Of a stretch of DNA of 64,000 nucleotides, positions 43,686 through 54,260 are shown in pieces. Position 1 is the stretch's first letter. Every line of letters starts with the position of its first letter. The notes under the pieces are model-generated. The model was given only the letters and a program-made list of their open reading frames with translations, was not told where the DNA came from and did no database searches. Both the position numbers and the translations under genes were made by a program. This DNA comes from Mycoplasma procyoni (lineage in GTDB: Bacteria; Bacillota_I; Bacilli_A; Mycoplasmatales; Metamycoplasmataceae): assembly GCF_017052595.1 (NCBI RefSeq), contig NZ_JAFIDB010000004.1, forward strand, positions 45,543 through 109,542, written 5' to 3'.

Positions 43686-46294
43686 TGCTTCAACCTAAAA
43701 AAATAACAAAAAACAAAACTGTAATTGCAAAGAATTTCTATTTATCTGATTTAATAGTTAGCTTTAGTTTAGTAATTTTGTCATTTTTTGTAGGTTGATT
43801 TTCTATACCACAAATCAAATACAAAAACATCATTTCAATCAGTCTTATTTTAGTCTTAATAAGCTTATTTTCAGCCTTCTTGATTTATATTCCTAATCAA
43901 AACGCAAGAGTTTGATTGCTTTTTTGAAGATGATTTTTATACTGGATTGACAACAAAAAATTCAGTGAAAAAGTAAACAAAACAGAAAGCATTTTTAACT
44001 ATAAAACAATTAATGAAAACGGTTTTATCGAACTCAAAAAAGCACTCAACAATAACTATAAATATCTTGGTTTCATTGAGTTTGAAGGTCAAAACATTTG
44101 AAACAAAAACTCGCAACAAAAGAAAACGTTTTTATCGCAGTTTTCTAAGTTTTTAAATGTTTTAGAGTTTGATGTTTGCTTTGTTAAACTTAAAGTAAAA
44201 GCAGATTATACAGAATTCCAAAAGGATTTAAAAAGCAAAATAAAAAACTCAAAACAACATCCAAAAATTAAGCAATATTGACTCAAAAATAAAGAAATTA
44301 TTGATTCAATTGAAACAAAAGAATACAAAGATAAATACTATATTTGCGTTTATTCTCAAAACACAAAAGAGCTTGAAAATAACATCAATTTCATTGTTTC
44401 TCATTTTGAAAAAATGGCAATTATTTCTAAAAAAATGGACAAAAAAGATGTTAAAGAATTTCTTAATTTATTTTATGAAAAAAACGAAAATACAGAAAAT
44501 AAGGACATTTTAGAATTAATTCCTTCAAAAATTGAAACAAAATCATCGCATTTAAGAATTGATAATGTTAACTATAGAATTTCTACAATTAGTGATTATT
44601 CCATTGATTTAAATGTTGGATGAGCTAATTCCTTTTTTGATACTTCTAATACTAAAATAGTCTGAAAAATAAGTCCAATAAATTTTGAAACATATGAAAA
44701 AATTATCAATAGTGCAACAAATAAATTGCTGACTTCAATGGCCTTTAATAACAAATCCATTTTCAGAAAGAAAAAGGATCAAAAGTATGTTGATGCCATT
44801 GATGAAACAATTAATTTAATTAACACAGAAAACCAAAAGCTCTTCAATTCTTCTCTATTTTTCATTACAAAACTTGAGGACTCAAAAGAGCATAATAAAC
44901 AACTTCTCAAAGAGAATAACCTAAAAATCAAGTATGAAAAATGTTCTCAAAACAACTTAACTTTTAGGCAGTTTGAAGCCTATAAAAGCTTAAATTTTTG
45001 TAATGATGATACTTTAAAAGAGGGAATTGAGATGATTTCAAGAAACATCGCTTTTGGTTGGCCTTTTATCTATGAAAACTATTCTTTAGATGCAAATTCT
45101 TATGTTGGTAAAAACCAAAAACAAAATTTCTTTTTAAATATTTGAAAAAGAAATTTCTATCACACTAATTCTAACTGTGTGTTTTTAGGAACTTCTGGAG
45201 CAGGTAAAACAACAGCAATGAAAAAGTTGATTTTAGATAACTATCTAAAAAACAATTGTGATGTTGTAATTTTAGATCCTCAAAGTGAATATAGTGATAT
45301 TGGTAATATTTTTGATATCAATATTATCAAAGCAGGAAGTCCTGAAAACTCTATAAATCCCTTTTGAATTGAAAATTTTAAAGCAATAGAATCGCTTGAA
45401 AATAAAGAGATAAAAGAAAGAATCTCCTTTTTAATCTCTTGATTTAAATTGATGATTTCTAACTGAAGCGAAGAAAAAGAAATTATTATCACAAATGCCT
45501 TAATTTCCCTTTACAAAAGCAAAATTAATGAGATTAAAAAGGGTAATTTTCCTGTAGTTTCTGATTTTATAAAAGAAGTAGAAAATCAAAATTGAGAAGA
45601 TGTTGAAAAAGAAATTTATCAAAAAGAGCAAATTAAGTTGCTTGCTTGATTAAAAAGTAATTTTGAAAATGGAGGAATTTATCAAAAGTACTATAACTCA
45701 AAACAGAATCTAAATCTTAACTCTAATTTTATAGTTATTGATACAAAGGTTTTGATTGAAAATTCTTCTAAAACAGAAATTAACGTTTTCTTTTATTTAA
45801 TTTTGTTCAATTTAAGATCAAAATTAAATCAAAATGCTTTTGTAAATAAAAATAAAACATTGATTTTAATTGATGAGTTGCATAAGTTTATAGACGAAAA
45901 TAACCTTCAAACACTTAATTTCGTTTTTGATAGTGCAAAAACTATTCGTAAATATAACGGGAGTTTGATGCTAGCAACTCAAAATATTTCAGACTTTTCA
46001 CTCAACAAAAAACTAGAAAATAAAACTAATGCAATCTTGAAGAATATGCAATATAAATTCTTTTTTAACCTGCCTGGACAAGACATTAAATTAACTAATT
46101 TACTGTTTAATCCAAGTTCTGAAAATGATAAATATCAAAACTTAATTAATGATATTGATGCAGATTTTATAACAAATTCAACAAGAGGTGAGTGCTTATT
46201 GATCTCATCCATTAAACACAAATATTACTTCAAATTTGATTACAACAAATTTGAAAAACACTTTTTCTTTAAGGAGAAACATGATCGACACTAA
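43685..46294 (+). CDS. VirB4/TraE-like conjugation ATPase with N-terminal VirB3-like two-TM segment
   Basis: This gene encodes 869 residues. The first 95 residues contain two membrane helices (DLIVSFSLVILSFFVGWFS and IISISLILVLISLFSAFLI), a layout like VirB3/PrgI, followed by the VirB4 N-terminal domain. Walker A GTSGAGKT is at residues 502-509 and Walker B LILIDELHKF places Asp730-Glu731. A following SLMLATQNISDF block matches the VirB4 sensor region (canonical T-Q). It powers DNA or protein transfer through a T4SS channel. It overlaps the next gene by 14 nt. Several TGA codons are Trp. No VirD4-type coupling ATPase or relaxase is present in the window. Confidence 0.85.
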
Positions 46295-49200
46295 TCCAGT
46301 TGTACTAAGTGTACAAACTAATGAAAATAGCAATTTAATTGACCACTCTTATCACAAAGCGAATGTATCAATCGATTTTGATAAATTTGTTTCTCAATAT
46401 AGTGTTCTAAGTAGGTACTATTTACAAAAACCATTGAGTGATATAAATTCAAGCAAGAAGCCTTTTATGAGACTTGTGACACCAAATTACAATATTTTAC
46501 AGCATGCTAATCATGCTTATTATCATAAACAAGGAGGTTTTCTCTTTGGAAAATGAGAAAACATCCTAACAACAAATTGATATGGAGCTAACAAAAATAT
46601 TGCTGTAGGTCTTGAAGGTTGGGGTTTTGAAGGTCTTGGTTGAACTAAAAAAGAATACATCGGTTCTCATCTAAAACCTCATGGTCTAAATTACGATGAT
46701 GGATCTTTTGCCATTTTAAGAAGTCCTGAAGTTTATACTTTGTCTCAAGATAATTTTATGCCTGATTTTAAGTTGTATTTTGGACTAGAACAAGAAGAAA
46801 ATTTTCCAGTGACACAATTTTCAAAAGGAGAAGAACAAGGAATTGAAATTAGTTGGCCAATACTTGGAGATATCAGAGAAAAAATCGAAGAGAAAATCAA
46901 ATTTTATAACTCAAACGGAAAGAGTGTTAACAGCATTAAAATCCGCAATTTAACCTTTAAAACGCAATTTTATGTCCACACAGATGAAAGATTGACGGGT
47001 GATTTATCAAGCCAAAGAAGTTATATTGATGAATTTAAAATCAACACCTCTTTTGATATTGAAATTGACTACACTTACACAAACCAAAGACAAAGCAATA
47101 AAAACAGTGATTTAGCTAAACTTAAAAACAATTTTAGCTCTTTATTAAACAACCAAAACAGACTTAATTTAGATACTGACACAGGTTCTTGAAGAGGAAT
47201 TGACACACCAACTTACTCACCTTCTGAAAAATCTAATGTTTATTATTTACAACAAAAACTGAAAAAGTTTAAAGATGACAATCTTTCAACTTTTAACAAA
47301 TGAGCTTTTGATCTTAGATACAGAAAAAGAGAAGAAAATGGTTCTGAAGTAATTGATTTTTTCATTAAGACTCAAAACGAACTAAACAATGCACCAATCG
47401 AGTATTATTTAGCAAAATCAATTAAAATTAACTATTTAGAAACGGAGTTTAAAAAGGCTAGAACAATTGTTGATCGCTTTAAAATTATTCCTGGAAAATA
47501 CCTCGATCAAACTGATATTAATAGCTTAAAACTCAAAAATGATACAAGAGTTAGAGTTGCAAATGATAAACCTCTTTCAGCAACTTATGGTGGAACTTGA
47601 ATCTACAAAACAGGAGTTAAAATCTTTTTTAGTACCACTAAAAAAGAAGATGAAATTCTTTATATAAACGACAAAAAAATCGATGTTTTAAACAGAGAAT
47701 TTTACAAAGATTTGAGTGCACTTACTCAAGAAACTAAATACAACATTAAACTTAAAAAGTTTTCTAAAAATAACATTAATCAAGAAAACAAAAACCTTGT
47801 TTTATCTTGAGAAACTAATATCATAATTAAAAACGAAGGAGCAGATTTAAACATAAAATGATTTGGTTGAGATCCTGATAACAACCCTGCCCAAAAAGAA
47901 CTAATACAGGAATTTGTTTTAGATCAAAAAGGCGAAATCCTTGTTGATTCTAAAGGCGAAAAAGTCAAAAATCCAAAATATGACTCTGAAATTGATAAAG
48001 AAAATGGAGTTAAAAAAGAGATTGTCTGAATTAATTCTGGTTCTGATTTGCCTTATAAAACAAGATTTCTGCAAGATCCTTTATCAGAAACTGATAAACC
48101 TTTAGCACAAATTGATCGCTTTAATAAAGGATTTATTGCAGAAGCAGTTGTTTTAGGAAAAGGAAGTGAGCTAACAATCAATGACAAAACAACCCTTGTA
48201 AAAAGATACAAAGTAAAAGAAGTGGAAAATCAGTTTGAATTGATTGAAGAGCCAATTTATACCTATACAGCAAGCTCTGGAACTGAAGTAAAATTAAGTC
48301 AAAACACAAATAATTACTTTTCTTCTGAAGGCCTTTGATTGTTTAGTTACAGAACAACAGGCGGAATTGATAATTACAAATTGGTCTTAATTGGCGATCG
48401 CACAAAGAGTGAAAAATTTAGCTCAATTTTTACAAATAGCCGCATAAATCCTTTATTTTCGACTTTTCAAGGTAGACACTTAAAGAACTTTTTAAAGACC
48501 AAATTCCAAATGAGTGATAAAGATATTTTAAAAATTCCTTATGCTAACTTGATTGAGTATTGAAAGATGTATCTAAATGATTTTCATAACTTAATTGAAC
48601 AAAAACAGAGCAACTTAATTACTGTTGAACCTCTAATTAATGAGCAAGCAATTAAAGCTAAAGCAAATCTTATAACTAAAGAAGAATTCTTAAATTTAAC
48701 TACAGAAGAAAAACAGAATTTTATAGCAGATTTTGAAAACAAGAATCTTTTAGATTACACAATTTCTTTAGATAAAGATAATCAAAATGTTGTAATAGTT
48801 AATTTTAGACTTAAAGATAATGTCTTTGATGATAACATCCAAATAAACAACAAAACTCAATATGTTTGAGTTTCTTGAAGGGATGAATCTGAACATGAAC
48901 TAAACCAAATAAAAGAAAAGGCTTTAGTTGATATTGTTCCTAAATTAGATCAAGAAGTTGTTAATGAAGCTTTAAGAAACTCTCGATCAAAAAGCGACAT
49001 TTTACCTGATGATACTTGATTTGACTTTTTATATTTTGATAAGACTTATTATGAGATTAGTGTTGATGATCAAAAGCTAACTTTTGTTTTTAAACTAAAA
49101 TCAGGAAATGAAGATGATTTTATTATTAAAAAGGAAAATAGCGTTATTTATGTCTATTTTAAAGACATTGCAGCAAACAATAAAATTGATATTTTTCAAA

Positions 49201-50243
49201 ATATCAACTTTGATGAAATCAACTTTATCAACCAAGAAGATTCTCAAATTATTAAACAAAAAATCTATAATCAAATTGGAGAATCTGTTTCAAGCGAGTA
49301 TGTAATCGATCAAGACTACGAAATTGAAAATTTAGATCAAAAAATTGAGCAAATCAAGGAACTTTTATCTAAAAATCCTTATGACAAAGTCTTTATTAAA
49401 CTTAAAACAAAAGATGACACAACAAAGAATATCAAAGGTATAAAAATATTAAGAGTTTATAATAGAAATACAGAAAAAACAGACCTAAAAGAAGATTTCG
49501 ATCTTTCTAAAGTCAAAATTGATGATCTTGAAATCAATAACGATGTTGACTTTCAAGCTCTTCAAGAAATCATTATTAATCACTTAGAAAAGTACTTTAA
49601 AGTCTATGATTTCAAATTCCTTGAAAATTACTATGTTGAGTTTTTTGAGTCTAAAGTTTTTGCTTTAAGCTACAACAAAAATAAATGAATTGATTTTAAA
49701 GTTTTATCACCTAACAAAAACATCATCAATTCAACAACTTTTAGAACTAAATTAAACAATGATTTTAATTATAAAAAGGTCGATCTTAAGACTTTTAGAC
49801 TTGAAACTCTTAATCTTTCTTCAAATAACTATATAGCAATTAAAAACGAAATTGAAAAATACACAAAAATCTTTTTTGATCAGTTTTTATTAGCTTATAA
49901 AGAGGACTATGAAATTGAAAATATTGAAAATAGCGACTTTTTCAAACCACTAATCGAAAAACAAGGAAACAACTATTTAAATCTTGTAATAAAAGCCAAA
50001 AACACAGAAAAAATAGTGGGTTCTACAGAACTTTTAGTCAAAAATAACTTAGTTACTTTTGATAAAAAAACGGTTTTAAGAAACTGAAAACAAGATCCTA
50101 ATAACCCTTCTGAAACTTTGGGATCTAAAATTACAAAAAGACTTTGAATTTTACCTTTATCACTTGGTTTAATCATCTTTTTCTCTGTATTTTCAATAAA
50201 AATTTACAATAAGTTTTTCAAATATAGAAAGAAAAAGAAATAA
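46281..50243 (+). CDS. Large C-terminally anchored protein of the T4SS-like operon
   Basis: This gene encodes 1320 residues and begins at an ATG preceded by AAGGAG inside the end of the VirB4-like gene. There is no signal peptide or N-terminal helix; the only clear membrane segment is at the C-terminus (LPLSLGLIIFFSVFSIKIY), followed by a basic tail FFKYRKKKK. The body is Asn/Lys/Asp-rich with a Trp/Gly-rich patch near residues 90-135 (AVGLEGWGFEGLGW). I recognise no family. If the C-terminal helix is a tail anchor with the basic end inside, the body must be exported by an unconventional route; otherwise it is a cytoplasmic scaffold. Neighbours make it a likely structural part of the transfer apparatus. 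TGA-Trp codons are numerous. Confidence 0.75.
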
Positions 50244-50261
50244 TGTTGTAAAATTAAAAAT

Positions 50262-51083
50262 ATGATTAAAAAATTAATAGCTTTTTCCGATGCGGACGGA
50301 ACAATTTATGGAAGAGATTTTAGAGCAAGTGAAGAACTAAAACAAGACATCAAAAGATTTCAAAAAGAAGGCGGAGAATTTGTTGTTTCTACAGGAAATC
50401 CAGCTTTTGAAAGACATCAAAATCTTGCTGATGAACTTGGAATTAGATACTTAATAACCTCAAACGGTTCTTCTGTTTTTGATAACAAAACAAAAACATA
50501 TTTATTAAATAATGTTTTTCCAGAAAAAATGCAAGAAATCATTATTTTAATGTCAAATAAATATGGTTCTCAACTAAATTATTGAGATGATCAAAATTAT
50601 TATACTTGAAATGCTAGAGAAGAATTTTCTTATAGTTATGACTTTTCACTGCTTGATACTTCTGTAATTATTGAATCAAATAAAGTTTATAAAAATGTTG
50701 TAAAAATGGAGCTGTTTGATACAGTTGAAAACATCAAAGAAATTTATGATCAAATCAAAGATTTAGATCTTAATATTGCTTTTATGAGACCACAACATTT
50801 AGAAATTACAATGAAACAATCATCAAAAGGTTTAACAGCAAAATGATTTGCCAAAGAATTCTTTGATGAGGATATAAAAAACTGTATGACAATAGGTGAT
50901 AGTGCAAATGACTGACCAATGTTTGAGTTATCCGATTACTCTTATGCAATGGAAAATGCAAATGACTTAACAAGATCAAAAACACACTTTAAAACAAGCA
51001 GATTTGATCAAAATGGTGTTGGTTTAGCTTTAAGAGACTATGTTGACAGAACCAAAAATTTAATGCAAAACAAAAAATCTTAA
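50262..51083 (+). CDS. HAD-superfamily Cof-type phosphatase
   Basis: This gene encodes 273 residues. Motif I is FSDADGTIYG, with the nucleophile Asp10 and general acid Asp12. Motif II is VVSTGN, motif III Lys is in MKQSSKGLTAKW, and motif IV is TIGDSANDWPMFE. The cap between motifs II and III is of the IIB type, defining the Cof subfamily, which dephosphorylates sugar phosphates and other small metabolites. The exact substrate is not readable. It starts 18 nt after the T4SS-like operon, so it might be read from it. Its stop codon lies in the terminator stem. Confidence 0.92.
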
Positions 51084-51103
51084 CACTTGGTTAAGATTTT
51101 TTT
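51072..51103. terminator. Bidirectional terminator between the HAD gene and thiT-like gene
   Basis: A perfect 13-bp stem, AAAAAATCTTAAC (51072-51084) and GTTAAGATTTTTT (51090-51102), has a 5-nt loop with A/T tracts on both sides. It contains the stop codon of the HAD gene and abuts that of the convergent transporter gene. Confidence 0.85.
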
Positions 51104-51689
51104 AGTCCATTCTGTTGTGTTTGTTGAGACTTTTTGCAAGAAAAACCATTGGAATTACACCGACAACAAAAGCAACATAACCTAATAAATTAAGTCCAAA
51201 AGACAATAATCAATAGAAAATTTCGCTCTTAATTGCTGGTTCTAAATATTCTTTGAAGAAAATAATTCCACTGATTGTGTGTGATAAAAGTGCTAAAAAG
51301 ACAAAACCAAAGGCAATTAATATTAAAAATCGTTTCTTGAGTTTTCTAAAAAGACCAATTACTGCTATTAAAAATAGAGGAATAAAGTAATCTAAAAAAT
51401 ACACTCCAGTTTGTTTAGCAAAAGATTGAACATAGAAAACGCCACCTATAAAAAAGGAAGCAAAGATTAAAGAAATGACTACTATGTAAATAAAAAGAGC
51501 GATTACCGTTCTTTTAAAACCTACACTAATTGTTGCAATTAATAAAAAAGCTTCTGAAATTTTAGCAATATTTCCTAAACCGTTTGGTAAGTCCGGAATT
51601 ACTTTTTCAATTGTTTTTCCTGCAATTAATAGTGCTAAAATCACTGCCGTTATAACAATGTCTTTAACACTAAAATACTTGTTTTTCAT
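51102..51689 (-). CDS. thiT: Thiamine-type ECF transporter S component (ThiT-like)
   Basis: This 195-residue integral membrane protein has about six helices, beginning KDIVITAVILALLIAGK after a short basic N-terminus. Size and topology fit an energy-coupling-factor S component. The short sequence motifs of ThiT are hard to confirm by eye, but the gene is directly preceded by a TPP riboswitch, which strongly indicates thiamine as the substrate. It would work with the shared EcfAA'T module encoded elsewhere. A TGA at 51207 is Trp. It converges with the HAD gene on a shared terminator. Confidence 0.75.
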
Positions 51690-51715
51690 TTTTCCTTTCT
51701 TGGGTAAAAGAAAAA

Positions 51716-51790
51716 ATACACTCCTTACGTCAGTTTTAACTGAATCAAGTTAGAGGGTATAATCTCAGCTCGAAAGCACCCCTGTGTTTT
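51716..51790 (-). promoter_or_regulatory. TPP riboswitch (THI element)
   Basis: On the minus strand the conserved TPP aptamer core is present: CAGGGGTGC, then AGCTGAGATTATACCC, then AACTTGATTCAGTTAA and AACTGACGTAAGGAG. These correspond to the GGGGTGC, CTGAGA-x-x-x-TACCC and CTGATCTGG-x-TAAT-x-CCAGCGTAGGGA signatures. It lies 27 nt upstream of the thiT-like start. Ligand binding would be expected to lower expression, probably by hiding the ribosome site, because no clear terminator hairpin sits between aptamer and ATG. Confidence 0.92.
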
Positions 51791-51850
51791 TATATAATTA
51801 AATTGTATTACTATTTCAGATCTTATCTTAAAAATAATTGTTATATTAAA

Positions 51851-51896
51851 TAAAAAAACAACTAAAAATGCTGTTTGATGCATATTTTAGTTGTTT
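51851..51896 (-). terminator. Terminator of the MIB gene
   Basis: A 15-bp stem with one bulged base: AACAACTAAAAATGC (51857-51871) and GCAT-A-TTTTAGTTGTT (51880-51895). A T-run follows on the minus strand. It starts 2 nt after the MIB stop. Confidence 0.85.
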
Positions 51897-51897
51897 A

Positions 51898-54189
51898 TTA
51901 GACTAGAATGTCTCCACTTTCATATCTTACTTTATACCCTAAAGTCTTAAGCTGATTATAAAGTTTTGTGTTTGAGTAGTCTACTAATATTTCTGTATCG
52001 TGTTTTGGAAAATCTGGGTTTCATTCTAATAAAATGTTTAGGTTTTCAATAGCAGAAGAACTTAATTGAGAACCGTTTAATTTAATTTTTTGAGTTCCCG
52101 CTTCATTGCTAAATCTAATTTCAGATTTAGGCATTTGGAAGCCTGAACGATCTAAAATTGTAAATTGTGCTTCTGCTAATTCTTCTGTATCAATTGAGAA
52201 TGTATCAGAGTTATTAAATAAAACTATTCTTTTTAGTTTTCTTTCTCCATTAGCTGGTTTATATTGATCTTTAAAAATAAGACCTCTTAGAGATTTTAGA
52301 GATGTAACTCTACTTAAATCAAGACCTACAGGATAACTGCTTCATCCTTCGTTTTGATCTGGGTTTAGTCCAGAACCGAATCCTCCTTGGAAAACAGCTT
52401 CATTATTTCTAACAAAATAAGCCATTCTTAAACCATCATTAATTCTTTTGAGTCTGTCAGGTCCGCTTAGTAAATCACTTTGTTCAAAAGCAAGTGTATC
52501 AAAAGTAATTCTTGTAGGAACTTTTGATCCTAAAGCATAATCAAAGCTAACGTTGTAATCAATTGTGTTAACTCAATCTGTATTTCTAAGAGCTAAAGGA
52601 TTTATGCTTCATTCTTTTTTGAGTGAATTACCTGAAGTATACATAGAAAGTTCATTAATTTTTTTGTTTTCAAGAGCAATTAGTGCCTGTGTGTTAGCAT
52701 TAGAGCCTTCAAAAAATAACTCAAGTTGTGGAAGGTGATCTGGAAGTGCTTTTAAAATACTATAGAATCTTTGGTTTGAGTCTTTAGAACCCATATTTTT
52801 AATTCTATAAGATGTGATTTCAACACCTTCAGTTTTTGCTTGTTTAATAAAGTTTTCAATTTTTGCATATCCACTTGGATTTGCAGCATCAATTTCAACG
52901 ACAACCCCACTGTTTCTTTGGTTTTCTTTTGGCTCAATTCTATCTAGTCTTGAAATACTAAAACCATCACTTTTAGAAACATTAAAGTGCTTAAATTCTT
53001 GAGAATCAGTAATATCAGTTTTGGTTCAACCTGGATAAGTTCCTTCAGCAATTGAACCTGGAGTTCTTCCATAATAACTATCATAACCAAAGACTCTTAA
53101 TGTGCTATTATCTCTAATTAAAGAATGTTGAACAGCATTTACAACAACATCTCTAGAATATGAATCGATTTCTCCTTTTTCATTAATATAAACGTTTGAG
53201 TTGTCTTCTCCAATTGTTAAACCTTTAGCTAAATCGTTATTTACAGCTTCTGAAACTTTAGTAAATTTAGAAAGATCTAAATAAGCAATAATCTTAATAA
53301 ATCTTAAATCTTTATCTTGAATTTTCTTAAGTTCAGGATAAAGTCTTTGTCCTTCTTCACTTAAAAAAGGATAAACAGCATCACCGTTTTCTAATAGTCT
53401 TCTAAATTTATCAATTCTATTTTTGTAAAAATCAGTGTTAGCAAGTCTTTTTAGGTTTTCGTCTGTATATTGATTTGTTCTGATTTCTTCTGCGATGTGA
53501 GAAGGGAATGTAGTTTTGTTTAGTGCACTAATTGCATCTTTTTTGTTTCCTTCTTTTGCTGCTTCTGTTACTTCAACAGAAACAATTTCAGGAGTTTCAT
53601 AACGAACGTAATTTATTGGAGAAACAATTCCTGCAGCAATGTCTCTTGAGTCTTGTTCTCTTGGAGGTCTTGTTTCAACAACAACTTTAGTTTTAACACC
53701 ACCTATATAAACATAAATTTCTTTTTGGTTTTGGCCTAAAGAACTTGAAGGTTTGTTGTTTGTATTATCAATTGGTTGAGGTTCTGGAACAGTGATTTCA
53801 ATTGGAGGATTTTTGTCTTCAATTGCACCATTTTCTACATATTCAATAACTTCAGGTTCTTTATTAGGATCAACAACAGGGATGTTTGTAATTTCTTCTG
53901 GTTTTTCTTCGATAATTTCTGGTTTGGTTATTTCTTCTACAATAGGTTTTGTTTCTGGTTCAACAGGTTTATTTGGTTTAAGATTGTGGTCTCTAATTGA
54001 GTTTTCTCCATCATGAAAGTTAACATCTCTATTATCTATTTTAACTATATTATCTGATGCTAAAAAGGGATTTTGAATGCTAGAAAAGTCTTTTAATGAA
54101 AAAACTGAAACTGCAGCAGCAGATAGAGGAATCGCTATAATTCATCCAGAAAGTATTAAAATCTTCTTATTTTGTGCAGTTATTTTCAT
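51898..54189 (-). CDS. Immunoglobulin-binding (Ig-blocking) virulence protein, MIB family
   Basis: This gene encodes 763 residues. An N-terminal signal-anchor helix (ILILSGWIIAIPLSAAAVSVF) has no lipobox. A Pro/Glu-rich linker of about 110 residues follows (repeats of KPEI/VEP type), then a large mixed alpha/beta region with leucine-rich-repeat-like spacing (for example VTSLKSLRGLIFKD and IENLNILLEWNPDF). This layout and the paired DUF31-like protease next door fit the MIB proteins of mycoplasmas, related to Protein M, which clamp the antibody Fv and present the heavy chain to MIP. It faces outward. Transcription diverges from MIP, with only 71 bp between starts. Identification rests on architecture plus neighbour. 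Confidence 0.82.
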
Positions 54190-54218
54190 TTTTTGCCTCT
54201 TTTCTTTATTTTAATATT

Positions 54219-54238
54219 AAAAAATTATATAATTTTTT
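54219..54238. promoter_or_regulatory. Palindromic bidirectional promoter between MIB and MIP
   Basis: A perfect 20-bp palindrome has the core ATTATATAAT. It contains TATAAT on the plus strand (54228-54233) and TATAAT on the minus strand (54229-54224). The two -10 hexamers overlap by 2 bp. Starts would fall near 54240 (MIP) and 54217 (MIB). No clear -35 boxes. Confidence 0.6.
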
Positions 54239-54260
54239 TATAAATAATAAAGGAGAAAAT

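Noticed and set aside
41501..50243. Integrative conjugative element (mycoplasma ICE)
   Set aside because: No relaxase, TraG/VirD4 coupling protein, DDE recombinase, ICE surface lipoproteins or flanking repeats are visible, and dprA heads the operon. The name T4SS-like is kept instead.
53776..54016. Plus-strand ORFs within the MIB N-terminal linker
   Set aside because: Antisense shadows of the Pro/Glu-rich linker; the minus-strand frame continues through as a coherent 763-residue protein.
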